Shown piece by piece: positions 40,916 to 49,561 of a stretch of DNA of 64,000 nt (position 1 is its first letter; the number at the start of each line of letters is the position of its first letter). Source of the DNA: Planctomycetota bacterium (GTDB lineage: Bacteria > Planctomycetota > JAJSAM01 > JAJVHW01); assembly GCA_021776825.1 (NCBI GenBank), contig JAJFFG010000093.1:62001-126000 (forward strand), read 5' to 3'. The notes beneath the pieces are model-generated. The model was given only the letters and a program-made list of their open reading frames with translations, made no database searches and had not been told where the DNA came from. Made by a program: the position numbers and the translations under genes.

Positions 40916-41887
40916 CTACTGAGCGTTCGCAGCGTCCTCGAGGGGAGTCTCGGGGTCGTCACGGACTCCGTACAGCGCTCTCGCGCGACGGAGCCCTTCC
41001 TCATCTAGGATGGCCTTTCGAACCGACACCTGTCCGCTCTCAAGTTGCCCAATCACCACTGCGCTAAGGTGAATTGTCGTGGCGGCATCTGTTTTCTGGA
41101 TTGACTCCTCGTAGAGCAGGCTGAGCGTTCTCTCTCGAAAAGGAGCGAGGTCGCCGAGCTGGTCCATTCGAATAGATGGCTGATGCTGGGTCTCGTTGTC
41201 GGTGTGAAGTGCTGCGAGATCCTCGAACGCTTGGTGGAGCTCGGTGAACCCGACGTGAAGAGTCTGCAGAGCGTCGTTCTCCAAGTCGTACTTGAGGTCT
41301 CCTGCGATCCCTGCTTCGTCATAGTCAGGGAACTGCACGTGGACTCTCAGCTTCGGTCGAACCTGCATGAAGTACCGATTGAGCACCGGGCTGCTTGGGT
41401 AGTAGTGCTGATCAACGTCTCGTAGGTACTTGATGTAGTGTCCGGATGACCTCCAGTAGTTGACGATGATCCTGACGGCCTCTGGGCTCAGTCCATACTT
41501 GTCGGGCTTCTTAATAAAATCGTGAATGCTACCGGGTAGCTGCCCCTTCGCCTTCTCGGTCAGAGCCGCGAAACGCAGCAGGTTGTTTTGAAGAACGCGC
41601 AGGCGTGCGAGGACGCTCGGGATCTCGTGAAGAAGTAGTCCCAGAGTTCGGGAAGAGAACACGACCAAGTCGTCCTTGATCTCAAGCTGGTCACGGTATA
41701 AGCCGAATTCCTGCACGCACCGTTGCCCGAGCTCCACGATTCGAGTCAAGTGAAGGGCGATGGACGTACCGTTGTTTAGGACCGACGCCTTGAAGTCGTC
41801 CGGGCTCTTTGGGTTGCTCGGGATCGGTGCCGAGTTGAACCGAAGAAACAGTCGCTTTTCGTTTAGGAGTTCAGGGAGTACGAGCAT
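40916..41887 (-). CDS. Protein of unknown function, foreign codon use
   Basis: The 323-residue soluble protein opens MLVLPELLNEKRLFLRFNSAPI. Helical segments dominate (IHDFIKKPDKYGLSPEAVRIIVNYWRSSGHYIKYLRDVD), with a beta region 'LRVHVQFPDYDEAG'. No membrane segment, signal peptide or catalytic motif is evident. Base composition is clearly lower in GC than the backbone genes, and the gene stands alone behind the recombinase wreck, consistent with accessory cargo. I do not recognise the family; a stand-alone abortive-infection gene is possible but not supported by any motif. Confidence 0.6.
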   Translation of the reverse strand: MLVLPELLNEKRLFLRFNSAPIPSNPKSPDDFKASVLNNGTSIALHLTRIVELGQRCVQEFGLYRDQLEIKDDLVVFSSRTLGLLLHEIPSVLARLRVLQNNLLRFAALTEKAKGQLPGSIHDFIKKPDKYGLSPEAVRIIVNYWRSSGHYIKYLRDVDQHYYPSSPVLNRYFMQVRPKLRVHVQFPDYDEAGIAGDLKYDLENDALQTLHVGFTELHQAFEDLAALHTDNETQHQPSIRMDQLGDLAPFRERTLSLLYEESIQKTDAATTIHLSAVVIGQLESGQVSVRKAILDEEGLRRARALYGVRDDPETPLEDAANAQ

Positions 41888-42895
41888 GGGGATTGATCAT
41901 ACCATGCTCAGAGGAGCTTCGATGTGAGCGGGCGGTGGCTCAATGTGACCTGCTGGCAAGGGGAGTTCGAGCATCGTTCCGGTCCTGTCTCGATCCCGGG
42001 ACGCTCGAACTTGCCGAGGGCAATCCTAGGCTTTGTGCGGGTCTTGGCAAGTCGTCGGAGAATGCCACCCTGGAATGCCTGCTCGGCGTATGGGACGAAG
42101 TTCGAACCAGCATGGTGTTGCCGCCGTCCGCAGGGCTCAGTCCGGATCAGGAAGCAGACTGCAGCACGGGTGTCGCCGAAGGACGTACACGTCGTTCACG
42201 ATCTTCACTCCTGCCGGCGCGCGCTCTCGTCGGCGTGGGCCGCTCCGACGGTCTCGACCCACACGCTGCGGTCGGCTGCCACGATGGCGACAGTCGTTCC
42301 GCGCCGGTGCATCAGCAGCGCGAGGCACTCCCCGCGGCAGAGCGGGACGCCGGTGCCCAGTGGGGCAAGCGTCGGCTCCGGTCGGCCGAGCTCATTTCAT
42401 CGGAGAGTGTCGTGGTCACTGGTTGTCGCGTCGTCAGACAGAGGCTTCAGTACGCGAACGCTACCGATCGCCGAACGCATGTGGAACCGCGTCGAGGCGG
42501 CATGCGCCTGAACTAGAAGTCTCCCGTCGTGCAGCGAGAAGGGTGCGTGCGCTTGATCAGATCGCGTACGCCCAGCCAGAGTTCATCGTCGCAACGCCAC
42601 CAGATCTGCATCCAGTGTTCGCGGCAATGCATGATCGAGGGAACACCACTAGGGCTCGCGGAGCGGCTGACGGCGCACTAGCTCGGAGGACGCCACGGAC
42701 CCCTCGGTAGGGCGGGGGCTCACGCGGCCACCGGCGGCCCTGGATTGCGTCCGCACCAGGCGATCATTCCAGAGCCGTTCGCGCGCCTGACTCACTCGTG
42801 ACTCACGCGCGTCGACGAACTCGTGCTACTCTTCGGTTCCGCGAGGCTCTCGACGGTCGAGAGACTTGGAGATTCTGGCATTTTTGAGGAGTAGC
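41888..42895. other. 1-kb interval without an identifiable gene
   Basis: All frames have broken or compositionally odd reading. One plus-strand frame near 42180-42210 gives 'SPKDVHVVHDLHS', faintly like the C-terminus of the AAA ATPase at 36332 (RQDVHPLHDVHR), so this may be the decayed end of a related element gene. Nothing else can be supported. Confidence 0.35.
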
Positions 42896-43348
42896 ATGAT
42901 GACATTGGCGCCAACTTTGCCTGACCGCACGCGGACGAAGATCGAGAGCGTGATGGCGTACCGAAACGAGACAGTCATCGAGAGATTCCGTCGTGATTAT
43001 GGAAACCGGACGAGCGACGCCGAGATTCTGTTCGAAGCGTTCAAGCAGTTCATGGTGACTTGCATTGTCACCGACGGTCCCAAGACGACTTCGCCCGCGA
43101 TCGACGACATGTGGCATACGTTCGTGCTGCACACGAGGGAGTATCGCGCATTCTGCGAGGAGTACCTCGGCGGGTTCGTTGAACACGAGCCAGTCCACGA
43201 CGGGGGCGCGCCGGAGAACTACAAGCAGACTCGCATGACCGCACTGCGGGTGTTCGGGCAGTTGAACGAGGCGGCCTGGCCCACCAAGGGGAAGTCGAGT
43301 TGCTCGAGTGGTTGTGGCGACATCTCCGCTCGCCTCCCGCTGAACTGA
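42896..43348 (+). CDS. GRDP/DUF1399-like protein with cysteine-containing tail
   Basis: ATG 42896 follows GAGGAG at 4 bases. The 150-residue protein contains IDDMWHTFVLHTREYRAFCEEYLGGFVEHEPVH, the conserved 'D-x-x-WHtFiLhTreYxxFCxxxxGxfixHxP' core of the glycine-rich-domain-protein (GRDP, DUF1399-like) family. The His and Cys residues suggest metal binding. It ends SSCSSGCGDISARLPLN. The function of the bacterial members is unknown. It is 39 bases before a sulfotransferase-like gene on the same strand, and an oxygenase/methyltransferase pair faces it. Confidence 0.75.
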   Translation: MMTLAPTLPDRTRTKIESVMAYRNETVIERFRRDYGNRTSDAEILFEAFKQFMVTCIVTDGPKTTSPAIDDMWHTFVLHTREYRAFCEEYLGGFVEHEPVHDGGAPENYKQTRMTALRVFGQLNEAAWPTKGKSSCSSGCGDISARLPLN

Positions 43349-43387
43349 TCGTCTCGGAGTCAGTTAGCCTTCGCTGCGTCCCTAGCA

Positions 43388-44398
43388 ATGTCCCCCGACC
43401 GCGTTCTTCCGATCGTTCACGTGGGATACACCACCGCTGGCTCGAGCTGGCTGCGCAGGAACGTCTTCTGCTCTGCGCAGTTCGGGCTACGGTTGGCGAT
43501 CAATCGTCAACAGGTCTACGAGAGCCTAATCCTCCCTCACCCGCTTGAGTTTGACGCTGTTCGGGTTAGGCGAGCCTGGCACGAGCAGCTGATCGCGCAA
43601 TCCACGGTCCCCGTGATCTCACACGAGCGGCTCGCGGGATCTGCCCATAGCACAGGGTACGACTCGTTGGAGATTCTGCGGCGGCTCGAGGCTGTGCTGG
43701 GCGAGTGCAGAGTGCTCTTCGTCGTCCGCCGGCAGGAGGACCTCCTCTTCTCGTCGTATGATCGCTACATCAGGCACGGGCATGGTGCGCTACCGCTCAA
43801 TCGATACCTGTCGCCGACCCAGCGGGGACGGGGGGCACTCCCGCCGCGTTCCCACGCGTTCTTCGAGTACGATCGACTTGTCTCTCGATATCGCAGTACG
43901 TTCGGCGAGGAGAACGTACTTGTCGCGCCCATTGAAGCGTTCTCTCGTAGACCGGGGCAAATCGTCCGTGCAATCGATCGCATGGTCGGGCGTGAGTCAC
44001 GACCGGATGGGGCCAGTGCGATGGGCTTAACCTTCATCGACCCTACCCGGCGACCGACCGTCGTTGCTGTATCGAGAATCGTCAATGCAATGCTGGTTGA
44101 CGGACAGCACAACCCATGCCCTCCCCTCCGCCTGGCGAAGCTCGGAGTCATCTTGCGGCAAAGGGGCGTGGAGCGACTTCCCCGGGTCCTGACGGCCGCA
44201 ATCGACCGCGTCCTTGACGCGTCGTGGCGTGATCAGATCAGAGTCAGTCTCGGCGATCGCACTCTCGCGTCGAACCGACGACTTCAGGTGCAGACGAGAT
44301 CGTGCTTGCGGTGCGCCGCGTACAGCGGAGTCGAACATCACACGGTCCTCTGTGAGCCTACAATAGGCGAATGCGCTTCAAGTGACGCCGACACGTAG
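43388..44398 (+). CDS. Sulfotransferase-like protein (PAPS-dependent fold)
   Basis: The 336-residue protein has a 5'-phosphosulfate-binding loop HVGYTTAGSSWLRRNVF (11-27) and a 3'-phosphate-binding segment VLFVVRRQEDLLFSSYDRYI (~108-127) with the typical Arg and Ser. It continues with AFFEYDRLVSRYRSTFGEENVLV, where bacterial sulfotransferases place the substrate pocket and the 'F....vlv..yE' strand. The usual Lys of the first loop (YPKTGT/S) is Thr here, so catalysis may differ. It is probably cytosolic and would modify a small molecule or polysaccharide. It converges on, and overlaps by 41 bases, the oxygenase gene. Confidence 0.75.
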   Translation: MSPDRVLPIVHVGYTTAGSSWLRRNVFCSAQFGLRLAINRQQVYESLILPHPLEFDAVRVRRAWHEQLIAQSTVPVISHERLAGSAHSTGYDSLEILRRLEAVLGECRVLFVVRRQEDLLFSSYDRYIRHGHGALPLNRYLSPTQRGRGALPPRSHAFFEYDRLVSRYRSTFGEENVLVAPIEAFSRRPGQIVRAIDRMVGRESRPDGASAMGLTFIDPTRRPTVVAVSRIVNAMLVDGQHNPCPPLRLAKLGVILRQRGVERLPRVLTAAIDRVLDASWRDQIRVSLGDRTLASNRRLQVQTRSCLRCAAYSGVEHHTVLCEPTIGECASSDADT

Positions 44399-45203
44399 GA
44401 TCGGTCTGCTCCACCCCGGTCCGACCATGAAAGAGCGCGCGATTGTCGAGGATCACGATCAGCCCCGGGCGCCATACTAGGGCGCAGTGGACGCTTGCGT
44501 ACATGGCTTGAATGAGCGCGGCAATCGCGCGATTTCCGGCGGTCGCGTCTACGCGCAGTCCGGCCCGGGGAGCGACTCGCCATCGCAGCGGGGTTCCTCC
44601 AGGATCGCGAAACGCGAAGATGGGTCTCGTCGCGGGCCCGCGAAGGAGCGTGGGCGAGGCCGAGTGGTCAGCGTACGAGATTCTCCTCAGAGTCGAGCGC
44701 TGACCTGGCGACAGGCGTTTGAACACTCGCCCAAAGGGGCTCAAGAGTGTTCGTCCTCCGTGAGGAGGGGCGGAGACGCACATTAGCGATAGGAGTCTCG
44801 GTTGCCGATCGATCGGAGTCCTGCTCTCCTCGGTGTGCAGCAGCAGTGGGGCGGCAGACGTGGCTCCATCAGAACTCGTTCCCGAGAGTTCGAACCCTCC
44901 TCCGAGGTTCAAGACGACGTCGTGTTCTGCCGCATGCTGGATCGACCGCGATCGTAGAGGGATTGGTCGTCCCAGACGGGCGGCGAGTTCGATGAACCTC
45001 GACGTCTCCAATGGCGCTCCGAAGTCAAGCATCGCAATCCCGTCGCAGGCGAGTGCATTGACGGCGTCGACTGCCGCGTCGCCGACGTGGCGATAGCGGC
45101 GGGCCGGAGGACCGCCGCTGATACACGACGAACTCGCGCGTCGCAGCGTATCGTCTCTTTGACGCGCGTGTGGGGCGAGTGAGGTCTCTCCGAATTGAAA
45201 CAC
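44358..45203 (-). CDS. Fe(II)/2-oxoglutarate oxygenase, TauD / clavaminate-synthase-like
   Basis: GTG 45203 with AAGGAA 7 bases upstream is preferred; longer starts would run into the methyltransferase gene. The 281-residue protein has the facial triad as His123-x-Glu125 (LLLHTEESRTP) and His259 (DNRALFHGRT), with the 2-oxoglutarate Arg expected in CRRHLKRIRLL. HxE rather than HxD is characteristic of the clavaminate synthase/VioC/AsnO branch that hydroxylates amino acids. The substrate is unknown. It follows the methyltransferase by 26 bases in one transcript. Confidence 0.8.
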   Translation of the reverse strand: MFQFGETSLAPHARQRDDTLRRASSSCISGGPPARRYRHVGDAAVDAVNALACDGIAMLDFGAPLETSRFIELAARLGRPIPLRSRSIQHAAEHDVVLNLGGGFELSGTSSDGATSAAPLLLHTEESRTPIDRQPRLLSLMCVSAPPHGGRTLLSPFGRVFKRLSPGQRSTLRRISYADHSASPTLLRGPATRPIFAFRDPGGTPLRWRVAPRAGLRVDATAGNRAIAALIQAMYASVHCALVWRPGLIVILDNRALFHGRTGVEQTDPTCRRHLKRIRLL

Positions 45204-45229
45204 TGCCAGTTCCTTCTCTGAGTCGCCGA

Positions 45230-45979
45230 TCAGCCCGGAGGTCTCAGCCCAGTGCGGACCGAGTTCTCCATGCTCAATACGATGGCGGTCGGGATCGTCG
45301 TGGCCCGGCTTCCCTCTACTTCGATGAGTCGTCGAAGTCGCATCCCGCGGCTGAGGCACGCGTTCACATAGTACTGGAGCGGTCGCTTCAGGCATGCGTA
45401 GGAATATGCATTACCGCGAGAATCGGTACCAGTGACTCGTGTGGAGTGCGGTTGTGAGTAACTCGCCCAGATCCGGTTCAGGTCGTCCAACGATTCCCCG
45501 TAGGCGACGGTGCGACCTGCGACTTTCCGGGCCGCTGGGAGGAGGGGGTGATGAACATCGAATACTAGGCTTCCACCGGACGTCAATACTCGGCGGGCCC
45601 CGTCGACGATCCTCCCGAAGTGTTCGATGTAGAACGCTGCGCGGTGGAGAACGACGGCGTCCACGCTGGACGAGCTAATGCGGGTGAAGTCCGTGGCGCG
45701 GCGGTTCATGTACTGGATGGCGGTTGTATCTCTCGCACTTGCCAGTTTGATCAGCCGCGGCGAAATATCAGATGCAATGACGGAGAGGGCGCCTGCTCGA
45801 ACGAGGCGACGCGCGAGCGCTCCGTTTCCGCAGCCGAGATCATAGATTGCCTTTCCCTGGACAGGTGAGAGTGCGTTGATGAGTGCGCTTGCGGTTGAGT
45901 CTCCACGCTCGTCACCGTATTCGCCGGCTCGCTCGTCCCAATCATCGGCGAGGCCGTCAAAGGATGTGCTGAGCTCCAT
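45230..45979 (-). CDS. SAM-dependent class I methyltransferase
   Basis: The 249-residue protein starts FDGLADDWDERAGEYGDERGD. Motif I is IYDLGCGNGALARRLVRAGA (~45-64). The acidic motif II is VIASDISPRLIKLA, the post-motif is VDAVVLHRAAFYIEH, and 'RRVLTSGGSLVFDVHHPL' follows as motif III. It is a small-molecule methyltransferase of the UbiE/type-11 group. It is first in the transcript with the clavaminate-synthase-like oxygenase. The upstream region carries two tight palindromes that may bind a regulator. Confidence 0.85.
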   Translation of the reverse strand: MELSTSFDGLADDWDERAGEYGDERGDSTASALINALSPVQGKAIYDLGCGNGALARRLVRAGALSVIASDISPRLIKLASARDTTAIQYMNRRATDFTRISSSSVDAVVLHRAAFYIEHFGRIVDGARRVLTSGGSLVFDVHHPLLPAARKVAGRTVAYGESLDDLNRIWASYSQPHSTRVTGTDSRGNAYSYACLKRPLQYYVNACLSRGMRLRRLIEVEGSRATTIPTAIVLSMENSVRTGLRPPG

Positions 45980-45995
45980 TGAGGTTGAGGTGAAT

Positions 45996-46022
45996 TGTCA
46001 TGACATCATGTTATCACATAAC
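45996..46022. promoter_or_regulatory. Adjacent palindromes upstream of the methyltransferase gene
   Basis: tgtcatgaca (45996-46005) is a perfect 10-bp palindrome, and gttat-cac-ataac (46010-46022) is a perfect inverted repeat. Both lie in an unusually AT-rich patch 17-43 bases before the start codon, where a repressor or activator would overlap the promoter. Confidence 0.45.
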
Positions 46023-46275
46023 TTGCTTCCTTGAGTAGATGCGTGGGTCTGGCGGTGCTGCAGCGCAAGTTGCGGTGGCAATCGCTACGTCCGGGGCGTG
46101 CCCTGGGCGGCGGGGTCTACCGCGCAGGCAGCATTCGTCGCCTCGGCGCAGGGCCGTAACCCACCCATACTGATGCAGCAGGTAGACGTCTGGCCTGCCG
46201 CGTGGCGAAACCAGCATCTTCATCGACCGGTTCGGGAGGGGCGTAACACCTCCCGCTGACGAGCCCAGAGCGGCT

Positions 46276-46316
46276 CTTGCCCCCTCACGGTGCCCCCGTG
46301 AGACGGGGGCAAGGAG
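46276..46316 (+). promoter_or_regulatory. Two-tier hairpin in the radC leader covering the ribosome site
   Basis: cttgccccc (46276-46284) pairs perfectly with gggggcaag (46305-46313), and inside it tcacgg (46285-46290) pairs with ccgtga (46296-46301). The outer strand ends within AAGGAG (46311-46316), the ribosome-binding site 6 bases before ATG 46323, so folding would hide part of it. It looks like a translation-control element or RNA thermometer. Confidence 0.6.
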
Positions 46317-46322
46317 TCACCC

Positions 46323-46922
46323 ATGACACCGCTCACCGAACTGAGCATCGAGCGTCTCCTCGACCTCGCGCTCAGCCCCCAGATCGCAGCGAAGCTCGCT
46401 GCGGTCACCGATCTCTCGAGCCTCCGCTCGGCCCGCGTAGCAGAACTCACCGCTTCGTACGGTCTGACGACGCGAGCCGCGAAGAGATGCCTCGCAATCG
46501 TGGAGCTTGGCCGCCGACTGGCTGGCCACACTCTCGAGCCCGGGATGACGTTCCGGTGCTCCCGCGACATCTTCTCGCACGCGCAGCGCACGGGTCTGAT
46601 CGATCTGCCGTTCGAGCAGTTCCACGCGTTCCTGCTCGACGGCAAGCATCGCCTCATCGAGGCGATCCTCATCAGTCAGGGCACGCTCACAAACTCCCCG
46701 GTCCACCCGCGCGAGGTCTTCTCCTCGGCGGTTCGGATGCGGGCAGCCTCACTCGTGCTCTGTCATAACCATCCCTCAGGAGATCCCACGCCGAGTGCTG
46801 ATGACCTCGAGGTCACACGCAGGCTCAGGGAGGTCGGAGACCTCCTTGGTGTTCGCGTGCTGGACCACGTGATCGTTGGCCGGGAGACGTTCGTCTCCCT
46901 GGCGGATCGGGGACTCCTGTGA
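46323..46922 (+). CDS. radC: RadC-family JAB/JAMM-domain protein
   Basis: The 199-residue protein has an N-terminal helix-hairpin part (residues ~1-75: LTELSIERLLDLALS) and a C-terminal JAB/MPN domain, with LIEAILISQGTLTNSPVHPREVF, SLVLCHNHPSGDPTPSADDLEVTRRLREVG (zinc motif HxHPSGxxxPSxxD, ~146-160) and LDHVIVGRETFVSLADRGLL. RadC proteins are frequent on mobile elements; the molecular role is unsettled and was once linked to DNA repair. Its stop overlaps the GTG of the sigma-factor gene. Confidence 0.92.
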   Translation: MTPLTELSIERLLDLALSPQIAAKLAAVTDLSSLRSARVAELTASYGLTTRAAKRCLAIVELGRRLAGHTLEPGMTFRCSRDIFSHAQRTGLIDLPFEQFHAFLLDGKHRLIEAILISQGTLTNSPVHPREVFSSAVRMRAASLVLCHNHPSGDPTPSADDLEVTRRLREVGDLLGVRVLDHVIVGRETFVSLADRGLL

Positions 46923-47899
46923 ACCGGCCCGTCAGAGGTGCTGCGGCTCTCCCGTCCTGGGACGACGCTGCGGCACCAGGTGGGGAATTGGACCGGCACC
47001 TCCTGCGCCTGGCGCAGAGCATCGTGCACGACCGCCATCTGGCTGAGGACGTCGTCCAAGAGGCGCTGGTCAGAGCATGGCAGCGCATCGCGACGCTCCG
47101 AGATCCGGTGGCGTTCCCGGCGTGGATCTCAACGATCACTCGTCGGCTCGCGATCACTCGACTCCGCAAGCGGAGCCGAGACGCAGCTCGAAGTATCGAG
47201 GTGTCGGAGGACGAAGTTCCGCCTGTCAATCACGTACACGCGTGGTCCGAGCGGGAGATCGAGGCGCTCATCGAGACGCTCACTCCGACGCTTCGCCGCA
47301 CGGTTGAGCTGTTCTGCACGGGCGCATCTCTCAAGGAGATCGCGGTCGCCGAGGAGACGAGCTACGGCTGCGTCAAGACTCGGCTCTGCCGTGCTCGTCG
47401 TGAGATCCGTCGGATCGCCATCGCGCGGTCCGTCACATCGCGTCTGGGCCCGACCTCTCGGTCGGGCCCATTCTTCGGCGCGGTGGATGCCCGCTGGATC
47501 GGACGACACGGCTCAGTGCGTCGAGATCACTGCGATCGCAAACGCGCACGATCTGCACGAGTCAGATCGCGCATACATCACGAGAGGCGCTGGCCTCAGT
47601 CGAGTGAGAAACCCTTAATCCTGGTCAGACCGATACATAATGCGCACCCCTTTTCATACACCCATCGATCGCCTGTCGATCCTCGGCAGGACCAACTGGC
47701 GCGAGCGCGAACGCGGTCGCGTCTTCGGCATGCACCAGAGCGATCGTCTGCATCACCTCTACGTGGTGGGGCAGACGGGTACCGGCAAGACCACTCTTCT
47801 CGAGAATCTCATCTGGCAGGACATCCGCGCTGGCAGGGGACTGGCGTTCCTCGATCCGCACGGAGACTCGGTTGCCGCCATCGAGAGTCGAGTCCCTAG
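46919..47899 (+). CDS. ECF-type sigma factor; open frame runs on past its natural end
   Basis: GTG 46919 overlaps radC's stop. Region 2 is readable as HLLRLAQSIVHDRHLAEDVVQEALVRAWQRIATL then AFPAWISTITRRLAITRLRKRSR. Region 4 is ALIETLTPTLRRTVELFCTGASLKEIAVAEETSYGCVKTRLCRARREIR. That accounts for ~165 residues, the size of an ECF factor. No stop follows: the frame passes through a strong hairpin at 47445 and overlaps the ATPase gene to 47899 with non-protein-like Arg/Ser/His-rich sequence. The true end is probably near 47440, the stop lost by mutation. It would direct RNA polymerase to element genes. Confidence 0.75.
   Translation: MNRPVRGAAALPSWDDAAAPGGELDRHLLRLAQSIVHDRHLAEDVVQEALVRAWQRIATLRDPVAFPAWISTITRRLAITRLRKRSRDAARSIEVSEDEVPPVNHVHAWSEREIEALIETLTPTLRRTVELFCTGASLKEIAVAEETSYGCVKTRLCRARREIRRIAIARSVTSRLGPTSRSGPFFGAVDARWIGRHGSVRRDHCDRKRARSARVRSRIHHERRWPQSSEKPLILVRPIHNAHPFSYTHRSPVDPRQDQLARARTRSRLRHAPERSSASPLRGGADGYRQDHSSRESHLAGHPRWQGTGVPRSARRLGCRHRESSP
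47445..47470 (+). terminator. Strong intrinsic-terminator-like hairpin
   Basis: tgggcccgacc (47445-47455) pairs perfectly with ggtcgggccca (47460-47470) around a tctc loop and is followed by ttcttc. The 11-bp GC-rich stem suggests the end of the radC-sigma transcript, although the T-tract is short. Confidence 0.65.
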
Positions 47900-48838
47900 T
47901 GCGCTCTCCGATCGCGTGCTCTATCTGGACGTACCGAGTCCGGACTGCGTGCTCGGGTTCAACCCGCTGGAGTCAGTGCCGCTTCCTCAGCGCCCGCTCA
48001 TGGCCGCCGGCATGGTTGAGGCGATCAGGAGCGTGTTCACCAGCTCGTGGGGGCCGCGCGCCTCGAGCACATCCTCCGAAACGCCGTGCTCACGCTGCTC
48101 GATCAGCCGAGGGCGACTCTGGCCGATCTCTCGCGGCTGTTCACCGACGACGCGTACCGCGCCGACGCGGTCTCGCGCGTCACTCACGTCGTCACCCGAG
48201 AGTTCTGGGCGAAGGAGTTCGAGGGATACCAACGCCGCTCGCATGCCGCCGCTCTGGCGCCCCTCTTTAACAAGCTCGGCGCCTTCCTCAGCCAACCACC
48301 GATCTACCGAGTGCTCACTCGGGAGCACTCGGGGTACGACATCCGCGACGTGCTCGACGGCGGCCGCGTCCTGTTGGTCAACCTGGCCAAGGGGAAGATC
48401 GGCACGGACGGAGCCTCGCTCCTCGGGGCCCTGATTCTGACGCGACTCTCGGTCGCCGGGCTCTCTCGCGCGGACACCCCCGTCACCCGTCGCCGACCGT
48501 TCTTTGTGTACGCTGACGAGTTCCACAACTTCACCACACTCACCACCGCCACCATGCTCGCCGAGCTGCGCAAGTACGGTGTCGGACTCATCCTGGCACA
48601 TCAGTACGTTGGCCAGCTCTCGCGCGAACTCCGCGACGCGATCCTTGGCAACGCCGGCACAGTGATCTCATTCCGGATCGGAGCGGCAGACACGCCGCTG
48701 CTCTCGCGCGTGTTCGCTCCCGACATCTCAGGTCTCGACCTGAGATACCTCCCCAACCACGCCGTGTTCATCCGCATGATGGTCCACGGCCAAGTCGTCT
48801 CGCCTTTCTCGGCTAGCACGCAGCCACCGTCTCTCTGA
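47640..48838 (+). pseudogene. TraG/VirD4-like conjugation ATPase, frameshifted
   Basis: The first part (47640-~48050) gives HLYVVGQTGTGKTTLLENLIWQDIRAGRGLAFLDPHGDSV (Walker A ~44-51) up to SVFTSSWG. The second part, in another frame, resumes AARLEHILRNAVLTLLDQPRATL and runs through VYADEFHNFTT (Walker B), LILAHQYVGQL and HAVFIRMMVHGQ to 48838. One base too many in the ggggg run at 48048-48052 explains the shift. Whole, it would be a ~400-residue motor that feeds DNA to a secretion channel. It is either dead or a sequencing slip at a homopolymer. Confidence 0.8.
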
Positions 48839-48979
48839 GTGGCGCCATGAATCATCTTGATGTTTCACACTCGCGTGTCGTCTCCGTCCGGTCTACAATT
48901 GCTCCCCGATTTGGGAAGGAAGAGGTGCCGGTTTGGTGCCGCAGGCCGAGCTCTGCCCACGTGCGGAAGGGGGAGTGTC

Positions 48980-49501
48980 ATGGCTCAGGTCGAAGTGCTC
49001 AGTCACTGGCATCAACTCGTTGCCAACCTGAACCACTCGTCGCAGGACTTCTACCGCGCTCTCGAGGGACGTCTTGAGAGTGCGGAGATTCCGAGCGCCA
49101 GCTGCTCCCGCGTGGAGCACAGCGAACGCGGAGTGCTCTCGGCCAAGCGCGAGTATCTTCGCGTGAAGCGCGACGAGTTCACCTTCGACATCTGTGCCGC
49201 TCCGTTTGGGAGCGGCTTTTTCGTATCGTCGTGGCTCGTCACACAGACAGGCTGCCTTCGCTGGCTCGTCGTGGCCTGCTGGTACATCTTCTCTCCGATC
49301 ATGTGGCTGCTCTACATCTGCAGGCTGATCCATCGTCCGAAGACGTACTACGAGATCGACACAGAACTGATGTTCCAGAGCGCGGTCCACGGTGCCGTAG
49401 TCGCGACGCTTGAGGATCTTCTTGATGTGAGGGGCGTGCGCCCCCTTTCGGACTCCGAGAAGAAGCCGATCATGCGCGAGCTCATCGGAAAGATGAGGTA
49501 G
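48980..49501 (+). CDS. Small bitopic/polytopic membrane protein of the mobile element
   Basis: ATG 48980 follows AAGGGGGAG at 4 bases. The 173-residue protein has a charged N-terminal domain (LSHWHQLVANLNHSSQDFYRALEGRLESAEI) and a membrane region at ~90-120 (SWLVTQTGCLRWLVVACWYIFSPIMWLLYI), probably two helices. It ends with a helical domain (MFQSAVHGAVVATLEDLLDVRG). It lies between the two ATPase genes on the same strand and may be part of the transfer machinery. No family is recognised. Confidence 0.65.
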   Translation: MAQVEVLSHWHQLVANLNHSSQDFYRALEGRLESAEIPSASCSRVEHSERGVLSAKREYLRVKRDEFTFDICAAPFGSGFFVSSWLVTQTGCLRWLVVACWYIFSPIMWLLYICRLIHRPKTYYEIDTELMFQSAVHGAVVATLEDLLDVRGVRPLSDSEKKPIMRELIGKMR

Positions 49502-49561
49502 CTGTAGCCGGAGCAGAACGCGTTCCGGGAAGCGGGTCCCTAGCGCGGAACCGCGAGAAGA

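Noticed and set aside
41888..42516. Plus-strand frames of ~200 codons
   Set aside because: There is no ribosome site, no family signal and mixed codon use; only a faint 'DVHVVHDLH' similarity to the AAA ATPase tail could be seen.
42896..43348. GRDP-like protein as a RiPP precursor because of its SSCSSGCGD tail
   Set aside because: A folded, conserved WHTF..HTREY..FC core fills the protein, Cys-containing tails occur in this family, and no dedicated RiPP cyclase sits beside it.
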